A program made the translations under genes and the position numbers. From positions 2,756,107-2,820,106 of the forward strand of contig JABBOT010000008.1 of NCBI GenBank assembly GCA_016165875.1: a DNA stretch of 64,000 bases, given 5' to 3'. Positions 1 to 22,515 of the stretch are shown here, one piece after another. Within the stretch, counting starts at the first letter, position 1. Each line of letters starts with the position of its first letter. Source of the DNA: Acanthopleura granulata. Its lineage: Eukaryota > Mollusca > Polyplacophora > Chitonida > Chitonidae. Under the pieces are notes generated by a model. The model ran no database searches, had not been told where the DNA came from, and was given only the letters and a program-made list of their open reading frames with translations.

Positions 1-685
1 TGTGGTTGGTCATTAAATGTGTTTACTGCACAGCATTTTGAGTAATTCTAGACCAGTGAGGTCTTGTATACATTGAAAGTGACAAAACTGTATTTTTGGC
101 ACCTAATCCTGTTTGTAGGAAGGGTTTACATGAAGTTGGGTTGCTTACACAAACTCAAACCTCCTCTAGAGACACTCGAGGACATGAAGGCCTGGTACTG
201 TAACCCCCCGCCCCAGGAACTGGTCCTCAACCTGGCCTCTGTCCTCACCAGCATGGTTAAGGGTAAGTTCTGCAGTGTCAAAGGCAGATAATGCTTTCAC
301 TGGGGTGAGACAGACCTTGGTAACACAGAGACTATGTTAAAATGGCGTTCCTTGATATTCGCGTAGAGCAATCCCCCCACCCCATCCCCACCCCACCCCA
401 GAAAAAAGAAAGAGAGAAAAACTAGTTTATTGGTTTCCTGGATGTTTCACAAAAAGCCAAAGAAGTCATTGCTTAAGGTAGTGCTTAAAGGTGGTTTGCA
501 AAACAAAACATGCGCACATTTCTGTTAATAGTTTGACCAGGCCCCTGTAATTCAAGTGATATTATCATGTGATTGGTCATTAAATGTGTTTACTGCACAG
601 CATTTTGAGTAATTCTAGACCAGTGACGTCCTGTATACATTGAAATTGACAAAACTGTATATCTTGCAACTAATCCTGTTTAGGC
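1..685 (+). repeat. Direct repeat flanking the penultimate exon of oxidoreductase copy 1
   Basis: About 110 bases of intron sequence at 4-114 recur at 571-681, spaced 567 bases apart, with only a few mismatches. The first copy runs up to the splice acceptor of the exon at 119. The second copy stops just short of the acceptor AG and continues into unrelated GT-rich sequence. This fits a local duplication whose second copy lost the exon, or a duplicated intron segment. Confidence 0.8.
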
Positions 686-1089
686 CATGGTGCTTGTGGT
701 GAGTGGTTGGGGGTGGGGGTGGGGGTGTAAGTTACTATTATTTAAGCATTTACACGACCAGATAGAAGTTGTCATCAACCATTGCTTTGTCATCACTGCT
801 TTGTTTTACTCTGAACTGTGTGTTACATTCTTTTCCTGGGACTGACTGTTTTACAGGTATTGAACCGGTCTCCATTTCCGGCGATACCTGCATAACTGCT
901 TACACGGCTACCGGCTTGCCGTACATCGACAAGATCTCGGACAACGTAACAGTGGCAGCTGGCTGTTGTGGAGTCGGTGCCATGACGTCGGACGAAATTG
1001 GACGCCTTGCAATGGACCTTGCCTTGTATGACCAATGGGATTCTGAACTGTCACGGGAGTTGTTCCGAGTAGATAACAAATCAATATAA
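119..1089 (+). CDS. FAD-dependent oxidoreductase (DAO family), 3' end of tandem copy 1
   Basis: This is the 3' part of a gene cut by the window start. Two exons are visible: 119-262 and 857-1089, ending in TAA. The intron is GT-AG, and the phase-1 split glycine codon is the same as in the downstream paralogue. The first exon contains MKLGC and AWYCNPPPQ; the last contains SISGDTCITAYTATGLPYIDK. These align residue by residue with exons 5 and 6 of the complete copy at 5832-11519, and the penultimate exon has the same length (144 nt) in both. In the DAO/sarcosine-oxidase-like family this C-terminal part helps form the substrate pocket and contacts FAD; the substrate cannot be told from sequence. 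The FAD-binding N-terminus lies outside the window. The last residues differ from copy 2, so the paralogues have diverged. There is no sign of a break in the visible part. Confidence 0.8.
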
Positions 1090-1666
1090 CAAAAGGAGAT
1101 CGACATTCCGTTCAAAGTCAGACTTGTGGACAGTCACACTAATTTTATACATAATTGTTTTAAAGCCGATATAACTATTCTTCAAGCTATAAATGTTTTA
1201 TCTGCGGCAAAGAAAGTAAGCTTCAACCTCGACAATAACTGTTCTTTCCTATTATTTTAGTGCAATTCTTAAATGCTGAACCGTGTATTCATTCATCTTT
1301 AGGTTCTGCTCTCAATTTCATTCATATTCAGCATCTGAAATATCATTTCAATGTTCCGTTGACGATTTCAAGTCATTTTTATTTCAGAACATAAATTATT
1401 TAACCAAATCGAATTAATGCTATGTAACCACAACTACATTGAATTGTGAACTGTAAAAGTGTCCCTAAAACTAACAATGATTCACTTTTACATATTACCA
1501 ATGTTCTTTTGCCACACTATATGTGTGTTTATTACTCTACAATGAAAACGGTTTTCAGTTATCGAGTCGTACTGCTTATTTAGGGGGAAGTCAGAAGGGA
1601 ACGACACGTTCGAATGAATAACCAAATGCTTTGAATAGGAAAGTTTATCACGTAGAAATTTCAGGT

Positions 1667-1672
1667 AATAAA
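1667..1672 (+). terminator. Candidate polyadenylation signal for oxidoreductase copy 1
   Basis: This is a good AATAAA about 580 bases after the stop codon. I saw no closer canonical hexamer, so either a long 3' UTR or a variant signal is possible. Confidence 0.25.
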
Positions 1673-2160
1673 ATGTACAATGATAAGATATAGCATGAGG
1701 GGTGATTCATGATGATGCCAGGGACTGAAGTCTACATGGAGACAAGTTGACAGGCCTAGGGTATAGTTGGGTTTTCTCTGCTCCCGTTCCCGTGGTCACC
1801 TTGAATGGGAAGAAAGTTGAGCTGAAAAAAAAAAAAAAAAAAAAAAGAGAGAGAGAGAAAAATACAGAATACATATTCCCATGCCAATGACATCACAAAA
1901 ACGAAACAACATGTCAAGAATCACACGTCTAGCTTACAAAATTGGATTTAGAGCACTTCATCTACATAGTATAGAGGGTTACCGGTACCACGCCAGACAG
2001 AAGCAGTTAGCTATTTTCAATGACGTCAGATAAACGGACGTTCTATGTGTAACGTGAACTACCAGTTCCTAAGCGGAAGACAATTAATATTGAATTGTAT
2101 ATAGAGGTTAAACAAAATCATCTATCTTAAACTGGACGTAAGGCTGATTTTACATGCATT

Positions 2161-2210
2161 AATTTATTTACGTATTTGGTGCTTTGTGCCGCACTCAAGA
2201 ATATTTGATG
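2161..2210 (-). mobile_element. SINE tail fragment
   Basis: On the minus strand it carries degenerate versions of the shared tail motifs CAAATATTCTTGAGT and AAATAAATT seen in the fuller copies at 16406-16660 and 49622-49857. No head is present. Confidence 0.5.
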
Positions 2211-4404
2211 TAGTCATTTAAAGGTTATATGTTAAAAGAAAAGAAAACACTAGACCATGCGTATATATGTATCTATATAGAATCCCATTCATTGTTCAAA
2301 ACGTCCCTTTTTATCTTTGTGACGTAGGACAATCGAGATTTTGCAGTCAAAGTAAGCAAAAGCGCCAATTTTAACCAATCAAGGACTAAATGTTTCTACC
2401 ACACGAAAGGGCATCTGTTTCCGCTGCGACGTCACCCGTTCCTAGTTCTCCATTTTGTCATTCAGACGAATTATTAAATTAGCTGTTTCTTTTCTGATTG
2501 GGATACAATTCTGATATAGTTTAAAGCCATTTTCAACGAGAAAGTGGTAGTGGAATACGCTTGGCGTTATTCCCCAAGGTCTCCGTCAGTAGTCTTCGGT
2601 TGTAATTAAAAGCCGGGGCTTAACGTACGCATGACGCAATATCGTGTTTCCGCTTTCTCTAAAATGGCGTTTACCATGGCCTTGTGAGAATTCCAGGTTA
2701 AAGGGTGGTTTATAGTGTTACTGAACACGTCATAAAAATGCCTACTCCCGCTTAGGCGTGCATGGATCCCTCTTCTGAAATAACTTTAAGTATTTTTATG
2801 GTTGACTTTTCTTTTAGAGCTTAACCCTTATCAGTTCAGGTTTGACGCACAAATTTTCAGTTGCAGAACGACTTCAATGTCAATAGTATAACCAAGGCGC
2901 CAAAGATCTTCCATCCAATGAATATATGTTATAATTAATGGCTGGTATATATGCAGTGCTTTCTGGGATATTCAATATATCCATAAATAGATAGTTAACA
3001 GTACCGAAATTTAAGTCATCTCTTATGGCACACAATCCACACGATAAGAATCGCTGGTCGTTTTGTAAGTATACAAATCCAGATAAGATGTGCCATCTGG
3101 GGAATCGGTAGTCTCCTTTAATTCCTGTGGACTGAGATATATTTCCTCCACTGCTTTATAAATTTCATTAAATTTTGGACCACCAGAAAGTCGTCGAAAT
3201 GATGTTTGATGAATGTAAAGGAGCTGGCTTTATTTATTTTCTTATCGATTTTTACTTTCGTCATGGTGCCAGCGGTTGTGTTAGTCGTTATTATTTTAAG
3301 CATTTACATGAAGAGTTAGAATAAACCCTAATTGAGGAAAATTTACAATAAGCCAGATTTCACTCGTTACATGTGGCCATTTGCCAACTGTTACACTGTC
3401 GTCAGTGCTCGGGTTTTACTCTCTATGCTCTAGTCTTTTATATTATGAAGTTGGTTGTCATTCAACATATACTGCAAATATGGTTCCATGGGTCATGTAG
3501 GATAAAAAAAGGACTGCTAATAGGGGAAGGCAGTTAGTACTCCGGTATACAAGTACGCTGTGGAACTGAAAATGCCTTGTGAGCTTTAACATTTAAGAAA
3601 TGGTGGCCAAAAACACCTAAAATCAGCCACTAATTTTAATGCGAAATTTGCGGCAGCCAAGTGGTCTTCATCGGACTTCGCCCATGCTGTAGTCTTTTGT
3701 AGTCATGAAATATGAAAGACGATAGCATGGGGAGTAGATCTAGATCGGCGACGACAGAGTGATAGTAGGCCAATGGTCACACTTGATACGCTGAGTTGGA
3801 CTGCTTGTCAATTGACCTCAGAAACACTGATCTGCTCGGGCGTTTTTATCAAATGCGAATAGGATCTAAACGTAGACGTTATTCAACGCGCAGACCAGGA
3901 GAACACATTGCGTGAACGTGGTTGCACCAAAACAGGTTGATGTTTCTGTTATAAAGAATGGCGACTGGGTTCCAAGCTGACTGTACTATTATTCTCTTGC
4001 ACTGCACGAGTGATACGTTATCACTTTGCCCACAAAACGTCATCGCAAATGAAGAAATGAACAAAAGACTATACGGCTTTGACCCGAATTGCTTTTGGTG
4101 GGAAAGGTTGGCCATTACGTACGCAAATTTCGTGCTGCCCACTTTTCCCAGATATATTTGGTTACCCTTTTGACATTTTAATTATCTGATTAGCGTCTAA
4201 TGCCACACACAATGTTTTCCAACTATACGACGACAGTCAAGTTTATGGGTGATGGCTTCTGACAGTTTAACTAGAATTTACTTAAAACTACAGACTATAC
4301 AGCATTACAAATACATAATACATATAGCCTCTGCATGTAACATATGATCGTTAGTCAGTTACTCAGTTTTTAGCATTTTGACTACCAATAGCTTTCTTAT
4401 TTAC

Positions 4405-4700
4405 ACCACAAAGAGGTGGAAACTCTGGAACATCTATCTTTTGAATGTAGAAAAACTAAAAAATTCTGGGGTGACATAATTGCTTAGTTCAAAATTGCTG
4501 CCCATTTCCTGGTAAATTTAACAAAACGTATTGTTCTTTTAGGAATGGATGTCACAGATAAGGCCTTTGATACTATAATGATCTTTGCTATATAGTATAT
4601 TTATGAGTTTAAATTCAGAAAACAAATAGCGAAAGCTGCAGCCTTTAATAAAACTGTGAAATTGAAGATTGAAGATAGGCCCTATCCTTTATATGCACTG
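4405..4700 (+). pseudogene. Decayed non-LTR retrotransposon (LINE) ORF2 C-terminal fragment
   Basis: Frame +3 from 4413 reads EVETLEHLSFECRKTKKFW. This is the zinc-binding, tryptophan-containing motif that follows the reverse transcriptase domain in many LINE ORF2 proteins. After a stop at 4485 the same frame continues as IVLLGMDVTDKAFDTIMIFA, then YIYEFKFRKQ after another stop. This resembles the usual hydrophobic 'ILG....LN.ILLLAK.YIYK' ending of such proteins. Two in-frame stops within about 60 codons and no reverse transcriptase upstream show a dead, 5'-truncated copy. The LINE clade (L1-like, CR1-like or other) cannot be settled from so little. Confidence 0.65.
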
Positions 4701-5831
4701 GAAAGGAACTAGTCTTTCGCACACGATGGATATTTTGAACAAAATTATTTGAACATCTCAGTTGAAATATTACAAAAATATTATTGTACTGCAATGTTTC
4801 ATGTCTCCTAATGTCATAGCCTAGCAATTAAAAAGAGAAAAAAAAAATAAGGATTCCCTTCATACAATTTTCTCCAGGCTTTATAGGGGCAATAAACAGT
4901 CCACGGTGCTATCTCCGCTTACTTGAAGGTAATTGGCTGCAGCCTACCTTCCTCCAAAATGGCACATCGCGATACAGTTTGCGAGTATAGCTGGCTAATA
5001 GATGGGTGGTTTACTCCAGTGTTAATACGCCTAGCCACCATCGTGTAGGTGCACGGCGGACTGTCATATCAAACCTTAAAGGCCCAAGTGGCTATATTGG
5101 ATTTTCATTAGTTGAAAAAGGGTATTACGAGGACCGGCAAGACACATTTGAAAGCTGGCCTGAGTATCAGTCCTTAGCTCCAACATAATTTTTAACGTAG
5201 ACTGTTGAAGTGCCTGACTGAAAACAATAAACTGACCCTCAGGCCTTTTCGCGAGCCTTTTAACTTCATCATATGGAGGTGCGTTTTTCTGTTTAGAGTC
5301 CCGCGTACATGTTTCCTGATACACGTGACAGAGTATTGTAGGCCTACACTTCAGGGCGTGATACATAATCTCTCCGCACACTTTCTTATCTAGTATCAGA
5401 ATGTGAATTTCACATGTGTCAAAACACCTTTATGCATGAGGCCTTCCAATACATAAACATAGACTTACGCCGGATATTAGAAGTCAGAACAGAATTCTTT
5501 GCTATAAACTGACATCTGAATGCACATTCACAATCAAACGCTTTTTAAATATTATTGGGTCTTTCTTGTCCACTGGTGAAAAGCAGTATTTTTTATGGCG
5601 TAAGTTATGTTTGACACGTGGACGGTGCCTCACAAATCAAGTCAAATACCAAATGCAACCATTCAAATGATACATCTTATATATGTTGAGGTCACAGAAC
5701 CAAATAAGGAGGGAACAACGAAAAAGGTGTTAGACTGACCCCTCTAGGGAAGCGGGTTATATGCCATAATGCCCTCTCGAATGACCTAGTACTCCATTTC
5801 TCTCAGGATTTCGTTCAGTGAGAATCGCGCA
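4701..5831. other. 5' flank of oxidoreductase copy 2
   Basis: No gene seen. The last 100 bases before the start at 5832 are less AT-rich and must hold the promoter and 5' UTR, but I see no clear TATA box. The open frames at 5006-5188 and 5205-5393 overlap an opposite-strand frame and have no recognisable content. Confidence 0.5.
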
Positions 5832-8800
5832 ATGGCGGTCGTGTACGATCTCTGTGTTGTGGGAGCGGGAATGGTGGGATCCGCGGCGGCCAGGCACGCT
5901 ACCTTAGGCACGGGTGGTCGGGCCAAGGCCCGTGTCTGTCTTGTCGGGCCACTGGAACCAAAGGTATGCCTAAATACATGTACAGAGCAAGGCGCTGCTC
6001 GACCTACATTTGCCGCGATCCATTACCTAATACACCCGGTGCAAGACAACCGAGAATTAGCTTCTCTGAATGCCAAACCTAAGCCTGCTGACCCGACAGA
6101 AGTGCCTGGTATTCGGACTGAGTAGCTTAGAAACGATCTTACCAACTGAGCGTTACACAATAACGTTCAGTTTTAGTTCGCTTTGAGGTCGTACCGGTCC
6201 AACATAATAAGCTGCAGGGATAAAGCTGTGTACAATGCGCATGACCAAGATTTCTTTGCTCCCGGGTAAACAAACTCACGTGGCTATATTAAAACATTGA
6301 TATAAGTCATGACAAAAGAGCAAATGTGGTGCATGTTGTGTTGGTGTTGGCGACATCTGAGACTTTACATGGCCTCGAATGTAATTTCAAATCGAAATAT
6401 ATTTAAAAAAAACTTGTTGAAAATGTCTAGGTAAAATGTTGTAGCATAGGTATAAATGGTCTTCTTTCCATAACATCTATAATCTTTTCTTGTAAAGCAA
6501 CATCATTAGATACAGCTGTCTGACTTAAATCATATTAGCATTTAATTTTGTTTCAAAACCTCTTCCTATTGTTTGGAAATGCAGGCGTGTGATCAGCATG
6601 CAGCCCAACCTAGCCTGGCAAATCATCGGTCGCCTTGGTCAACACATGCTGTTCACATTGCACTGCTTTTGGGTAACAATAAACGTAACAAATCTTACTT
6701 CCAGAGCAAAGACGTGACGTCATCGCGGACTATTTTCGGCTGTCATTATGATGAGGGTAGGATAACCCGGGAACTTGATCCACGCGTCACGTGGTCTATA
6801 CTGGCCTCCCGGTCAATGCAACGATACAGAGACATAGAAAAGGTGTCTGGTAAGTGCTTTTTTTGTGTGTAGTCTGTTTTTTTTTTTTTTGTTTTTTGTT
6901 TTTTTGTTCTCCACGCCCAATGTCCAATATGCCATTTACGTTTGAACAATTAAAAATTAAACAGAGGCTATAAAGTCTTGGTGTCGAAAACAAGCTTTTG
7001 GAGTTCAACATATATCAATCAGAACACTTTTCTAATTGCATGACTATATGGATGTTCAACATTCAGTGTACACAGCTTGTGGTGTTACGTGTCAATGGCT
7101 AATTAAGTATTGAAGGAAATCATGCTGAATCAGACAAACTATATGATTATTAGAATAATATGCAGAAACTGTATGTACCTAGTTTTCATGTCCTTTAGTA
7201 GACTTCAATACATATATGTTTTGGTGCGCATCAATGTGCATAATATGTTATAATTCAATGAGTTTCATACTGGCTCCGTTACAGGTCCAAGGTTCGCCGT
7301 ATAGGCTCAAAGCCGTAGGGCTTAATGACAATTTCATTAATTAAGAATCAATGTTAATATGAGTAAAAAATAGGTGATCATAAATTTTAACCTAACACGA
7401 TATTTATTTTCTTGGGAATGTTGACTAGACTTTTCACATAGAAGCAGACGTCACTCGATGACCACGTGATTCCACATCCCACGTGCGTTTGGTACAGGCC
7501 CATGAAATATTGGTCCTACTAGACGATATTGGCCCATTTAGGCCACATTGGCTCACATTGTCCTGAAAACGATTGAGGCCATTTCCTTCTTATTTATATC
7601 CTCCTTGTTTAATAATCGATATTTTCATTCAAGGTGTTCATTTCTTCACTGAAGTGGGTTTTATTTGGAGTGGAACAGAGGGAAACGATACTTTAAATCG
7701 CGTAGGAAATACGAAGGATGCGAACGTACTAGGTACAGCTAGGTGTCTTAATGGTGCTGAACTGCAAAAAATATTTCCTTATTTCAACTATGGAAAACGC
7801 GACATCGGGTATTATCAGGAAACAAATGGCGGCCACATCAGTCCGAGAAGGATGGTTTTGGCCCAGCAGACGGCTGCTAAACAACAAGGCTGTGACGTCA
7901 TACATGAAGTTGTGACGCAAGTGGAAGAAGTCAAGATAGAAGGAGAAAATGTGATGCAAGTGAAAACTGAGTCTGGCAGAAGTCTTGTTGCTAGAAAGGT
8001 TCTGTTGGCAACAAACGCCTTCACTAATCTATGTGATTTGCTACCAAGAGGACTGAGGTTAAATATGTGGTCAAACCCATCATGTGTCGCCTTTGTTGAA
8101 ATCTCCGAGGAATCGGCCAAAAAGTTACGGTAAGTCAAAAGATAATAACTACTGGAATACGGGCCTTGAAGTGAAGATAAAGCTTGCCACTATGTATAGA
8201 AAAATGGAGTATGGTAAGCCATAGGTACCAAAGAAAAATAATAAATTCCATTGCATTTTAAAAGCCGAGAAGATGGAATTCAACTCTGAGAATACGGCAT
8301 TTTTCGGACGCTTCACTCCGAGCAGCCATGTGTGTAGAAACTCTGAAGGACTTGGCTAATCACCAGCCCTGAAGACGTCACGTGATACTTTGGCTACGGC
8401 GTCACATCGCCTCAGCTCTTAATTGTTATAGGAGTTCGCATGGTGAATAGACAAGCTCGAAAAGCCCGGTTGAAAAGTTTAACCGGCTGGATGACTGTTA
8501 AAAGATGGTTCATCGGTGTTTGTTCTTTGGCATTTTTAAAAAGCGGTCGACTAGAGGAATCGACTCATACAAACGTAAGGTAGGGTTCGAGGTGTTATTT
8601 CTAGTGAAATTGCCACCGTGGACTTCTATGGTTCCGATGCTGGACGCTACGGTGACGTACGTAGGCGACCAGCCAACTGAGCTAATGTTTACCTGTGAAA
8701 ACATACAGGCAGCGCAGAACAATGTGATTGGCTTGTCTGAAAACATTGTTGTGCGCTGCCTATATAATCACAGACAACGAATTCCACTTCACTACACCTG

Positions 8801-11519
8801 ATCAAGCTGATATCAAATACCAGGCAGAGCTTGTGTAATATACCAATTCCTCGTTTGTCCCAAAGGTGCCATAGACATTGTTTATTCTTGTTGTAAGATA
8901 GACTAATTCGGCTACCCTCCACTTCAGGTCTTTGGAAAATTGATTTTGGATATTGTTTTACCGGACGACGGCCCAAAATGTGATTTGAACACTTCGCTTA
9001 GTTTATCTGTGTACAACAGGGTGTGTTATCTGTGTGTCAACTTTGGTTTAAAGTCGCCATGCAATGCTTCTCTCGTTACAGCGCGATGCCTTCCGTCATA
9101 TACGAGGGCAAAGGTGCCGAAGACTGGAAGCCTCCAGTGGAAGAGATCAGCAAGGGCGATCATTATGCCTTCTACATGCTACCTCCGATCCGCTATCCAG
9201 ATGGTGAGTGGTTTTATTGTAACCCAAAGACTGGACATATAGACAATTATAAGACACTGAATTTGTTGCTTCAAGATATCTGACTGTGTATTAAATTTAA
9301 GTTATGCATGTGCACATTACCTTTAATTTTCTCAAACTATTGATTCAACCATTGATGCTTTTAGCTGCACAAAAAAAATGCAATTCCACCTTAAACATTT
9401 TATTTCACGATTGTGGTTTCCTTGGATGTTTTGTTTGAGTCCGAATACACTTCGTGTAATATTAAATGATACACATGTAGTCTATCAAGATTGTGCAGGT
9501 ATTTCCGTGCACCATATTCAGAGTTCTTGAGCAAGCATTATGACGACACCAGCAGATGTAAGACCATGCCTATAATGCTTAGGCCTGCCTCATCCAGTAT
9601 ATAGTTTCACTCCATCTGCCATTTTTTTTACTGCTGATTAAGATTGTGCACTAGGCATACTTATCACACTTGCATACGTTTTTAATGTCACTTGACCATC
9701 CCAGAACGAATAATACTTTGTCTACGTTAAAGAATTTAATTTCAAGTTGATAAACCTGCTGTCCATGTCAGATTAAAATGTTGTTTTAGTTTTGTTGGTA
9801 AACCCATGTAGAGGCTCTATACGTAAAGGCTAGTACAGCATATATGCGCTTGCATACAACATACATGGTCAGATGCATCCCTTGTTTTTAACTCCGTCGC
9901 TTCTCTTGGGTTACAGCATGTCAGTTGGATACATCCTCTATAAGACTCGGTTTGTGACAGGAACGTATCTCTGCTGATTTTGTTGCAGGAAGACTCTATA
10001 TGAAGCTGGGGTGTGACCACGATTTCACCCCTCCTCTGGATACTCTCGAGGATATTAAGGCCTGGTACTGTAATCCTCCACCACAAGACCTAGTCCGCAA
10101 CACGGCTTCCGTTCTCACCAGCTTTGTCAAAGGTAGTACTGGGTTAAACTACGTTCTCTACATAGCAAAACTTTAACCATCCAGCAAGCTAGGTTATTGA
10201 CGGGTGCGGGATTTAAACCTTGTAGCACGTTCCAAAATGCAACCGCATGGCACTTTGCAAAACAAAGTAACTATACAGCTGCCACAAGCACGACATCGTC
10301 CGTCTGTCTGTCGAAGTAGTTGCGAGGAGATTTAAGTACTGCATCTTCACAGACACTTTGAACCGACCAGTAGAGCAAAATAAAATACTACAATATATGA
10401 TACCCGAGAAGAATAATATACCACCCTAGGGTATCATATATTGTCGTATTTTATTTTGCTCCACTGAACGGTTCCAAATGCCTGTATACACTTTTGTTAA
10501 CAGTGGCCAATTTCATAAAACTTCGTAAATATAAACTGCCAGTGTGTATGAGAGTTGACAATGCACAATATCCCATCCCACGGCGTGCACGTTGTTTTTT
10601 TTTGACCGAAAAAAAGCTGAAGTAACAAAGAAAAGCAGATTACCTACTTAAGATTAATAAACGGCTGAACATGGACGTCACAAGCTGAACGAGTGATTTT
10701 AGCGCTTGGTTGTTGAATATGGGCTCGTGGAAGTGTGAAATCATATTCGGAACGTTGTACATCACTTTGTACGTGTTAAGCAGAATACCATGTGATTGTA
10801 TGTTGACCAATGGAAACCAATGCAAACCAGGTATAAAAAACAGTACATGTACTCGTGCTACGACAGACGAACGACGGCTACAGCCCTTAGCCTTTAGAAA
10901 GTATGATGATAGCAGATATTTAGATGTGTAATGGTCATGCCAGGCTAAACACAAATGGCCAACACAAACCCTGAAATGTTCTGAAACTAGTCACCAAACG
11001 CCAATTTTCAGTGCTACATTATTTATTTACATTATGGTATATGCACATTGCTACATTTGCATTATTGTGACGTTTGCTAGATTTGAACCCCTGTACTGTT
11101 TTAACAAAAAAGTTATCAAGCATCCGAGATGCCATACCTAGTTTTACCTTAGCACTAAACACAAAATTTCTTACATTTCGTAATAGTCCAAGTTGTATCC
11201 TCCCACTGAATGATTTTGACCTTTCCATCCCAGCTTCCATTGACTTCCACCTTCTGACGTCTGTTTTATTTATCGTATAGGTGTTGAGCCTTTGTCCATA
11301 ACTGGTGACACTTGCACCACGGTATACACTGCTAGTCGCTTTCCCTACATCGACAAGATCTCCGATAACCTTACAGTGGCAGTTGGAGGGAACGGCGGTG
11401 CGGCTAAATCAGCAGATGAAATAGGACGCTTAGGCATGGAGTTGGCATTGAACGGAAGATGGGACACAGATCTTCCCAGAGAGCAATTCAAAGTAATCCT
11501 GGCAAACTCGAAGCTGTAA
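5832..11519 (+). CDS. FAD-dependent oxidoreductase (DAO family, sarcosine-oxidase-like), tandem copy 2
   Basis: Complete gene of six exons: 5832-5963, 6705-6849, 7634-8129, 9082-9203, 9989-10132 and 11281-11519. All introns are GT-AG, and the joined frame is open for 425 codons. Exon 1 gives VGAGMVGSAAARHA, the Rossmann GxGxxG motif that binds the FAD adenosine at residues 9-22. Exon 2 has IFGCHYDEGRITRELDP. Exon 3 has GGHISPRRMVLAQQTAA and KVLLATNAFTN, typical of the DAO fold. Exons 5-6 carry KAWYCNPPPQ and PYIDKISDN. The length fits the monomeric sarcosine oxidase/N-methyltryptophan oxidase/PIPOX branch (about 390-430 residues), where an amine is oxidised with release of peroxide. The exact substrate is unknown. 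There is no C-terminal SKL-type peroxisome signal (ends NSKL, where AN-SKL does match the PTS1 consensus SKL), so peroxisomal location is plausible. The start has a good context (GCGCAATGG) directly before the Rossmann strand. Confidence 0.85.
8708..8760 (+). repeat. Hairpin in oxidoreductase intron 3
   Basis: An 18-base arm at 8708-8725 (starting GGCAGCGCAG) pairs with 8743-8760 with one mismatch around a 17-base loop. The pairing continues imperfectly outward into ATACA/TATAT. It could be a foldback element or a structured transcript; nothing more can be said. Confidence 0.7.
10355..10478. repeat. Foldback (MITE-like) element in oxidoreductase intron 5
   Basis: Arms 10368-10405 and 10429-10466 are inverted copies with about two mismatches (core AGCAAAATAAAATACTAC), separated by a 23-base loop. 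Weaker pairing extends outward through GAACCG/CGGTTC. The compact hairpin in an intron fits a small foldback transposon remnant. Confidence 0.75.
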
Positions 11520-11955
11520 CCACCAGAGCTTAACACTCACGACACCAATGCAAAATCCTGCTGTTATTACTGTAGATTGCCCAAAATGACATGACTAACC
11601 AGAGAAAGACCCAACACCTGTCCATCAGATGAAATGCAAATCTCGCCCTAAATCTTCATTTGAATACATGAATTTTTGCAGGATTTAACTAAATGTCCCT
11701 GAATTTAACCAGAAGTGGGTTTTTGGGTAAAGGCTGTATAGACAGTATAAAACAGAATTAACGTACATAGCTAGTTTCCTCAGCCTCCCTTTCACTGAAG
11801 CCAATCAGACATTGCACTGGGAATATATACATAAACAATTATTTCATGGACATCTGTTCAGTTGATTGTATTTTCAGACAAAATGAGACTGCAACATACA
11901 CATGCAAAGAAACACCTCAAGCACAATGTACTTTTGTTTTTCCATGTATGAACAG

Positions 11956-11961
11956 TTTATT
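11956..11961 (-). terminator. Polyadenylation signal AATAAA, PSMC3
   Basis: Canonical hexamer on the minus strand about 290 bases after the PSMC3 stop (12250). Confidence 0.45.
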
Positions 11962-11978
11962 TTTAATAAGTTCCCATG

Positions 11979-11984
11979 AATAAA
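11979..11984 (+). terminator. Polyadenylation signal AATAAA, oxidoreductase copy 2
   Basis: Canonical hexamer 460 bases after the stop at 11519. Confidence 0.5.
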
Positions 11985-12249
11985 GCCAAGCAATGAAATG
12001 TTTTGAATTACTTCCTCATGAATTACAAATGCCAGGCTAGAAATTTCTCAAGTCTCAATCGTTTTTACACAGTTCAGTTGCCGATTTTGCACATTTAGCA
12101 CTAGTATGAACCAAGGGACTGAGACTTCCATGATGACTTGCTGTGACTTCACTTAGCCGTTACAGAGTCCAATGGCCCTTGATACCTGGTATACTGTGCA
12201 CAAAAGATTCTCTGACATCGGGTGGTCAGTCTTCCAAAACAGTGGCACA

Positions 12250-22515
<10,266 letters not shown>

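Larger units (their letters stand above)
1090..4404. other. Intergenic, no gene recognised
   Basis: AT-rich sequence between the two oxidoreductase copies. It holds a poly-A plus (GA)n tract near 1827-1858 and a short minus-strand SINE tail at about 2161-2210. The open frames here are short and match no family I recognise. Confidence 0.6.
11520..12249. other. Convergent 3' ends of the oxidoreductase and PSMC3
   Basis: The gap between the two stop codons is 730 bases and contains no gene. It carries one polyadenylation hexamer for each strand about 20 bases apart, so the two 3' UTRs probably abut or overlap. Confidence 0.6.

Noticed and set aside
769..856. Coding sequence before the last exon of oxidoreductase copy 1
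   Set aside because: The frame is open, but the splice acceptor at 855-856 and the exact match of exon start with copy 2 show this is intron.
8505..8801. 98-codon frame in oxidoreductase intron 3
   Set aside because: No similarity to the family, no splice sites that keep the frame, and it runs through a hairpin.
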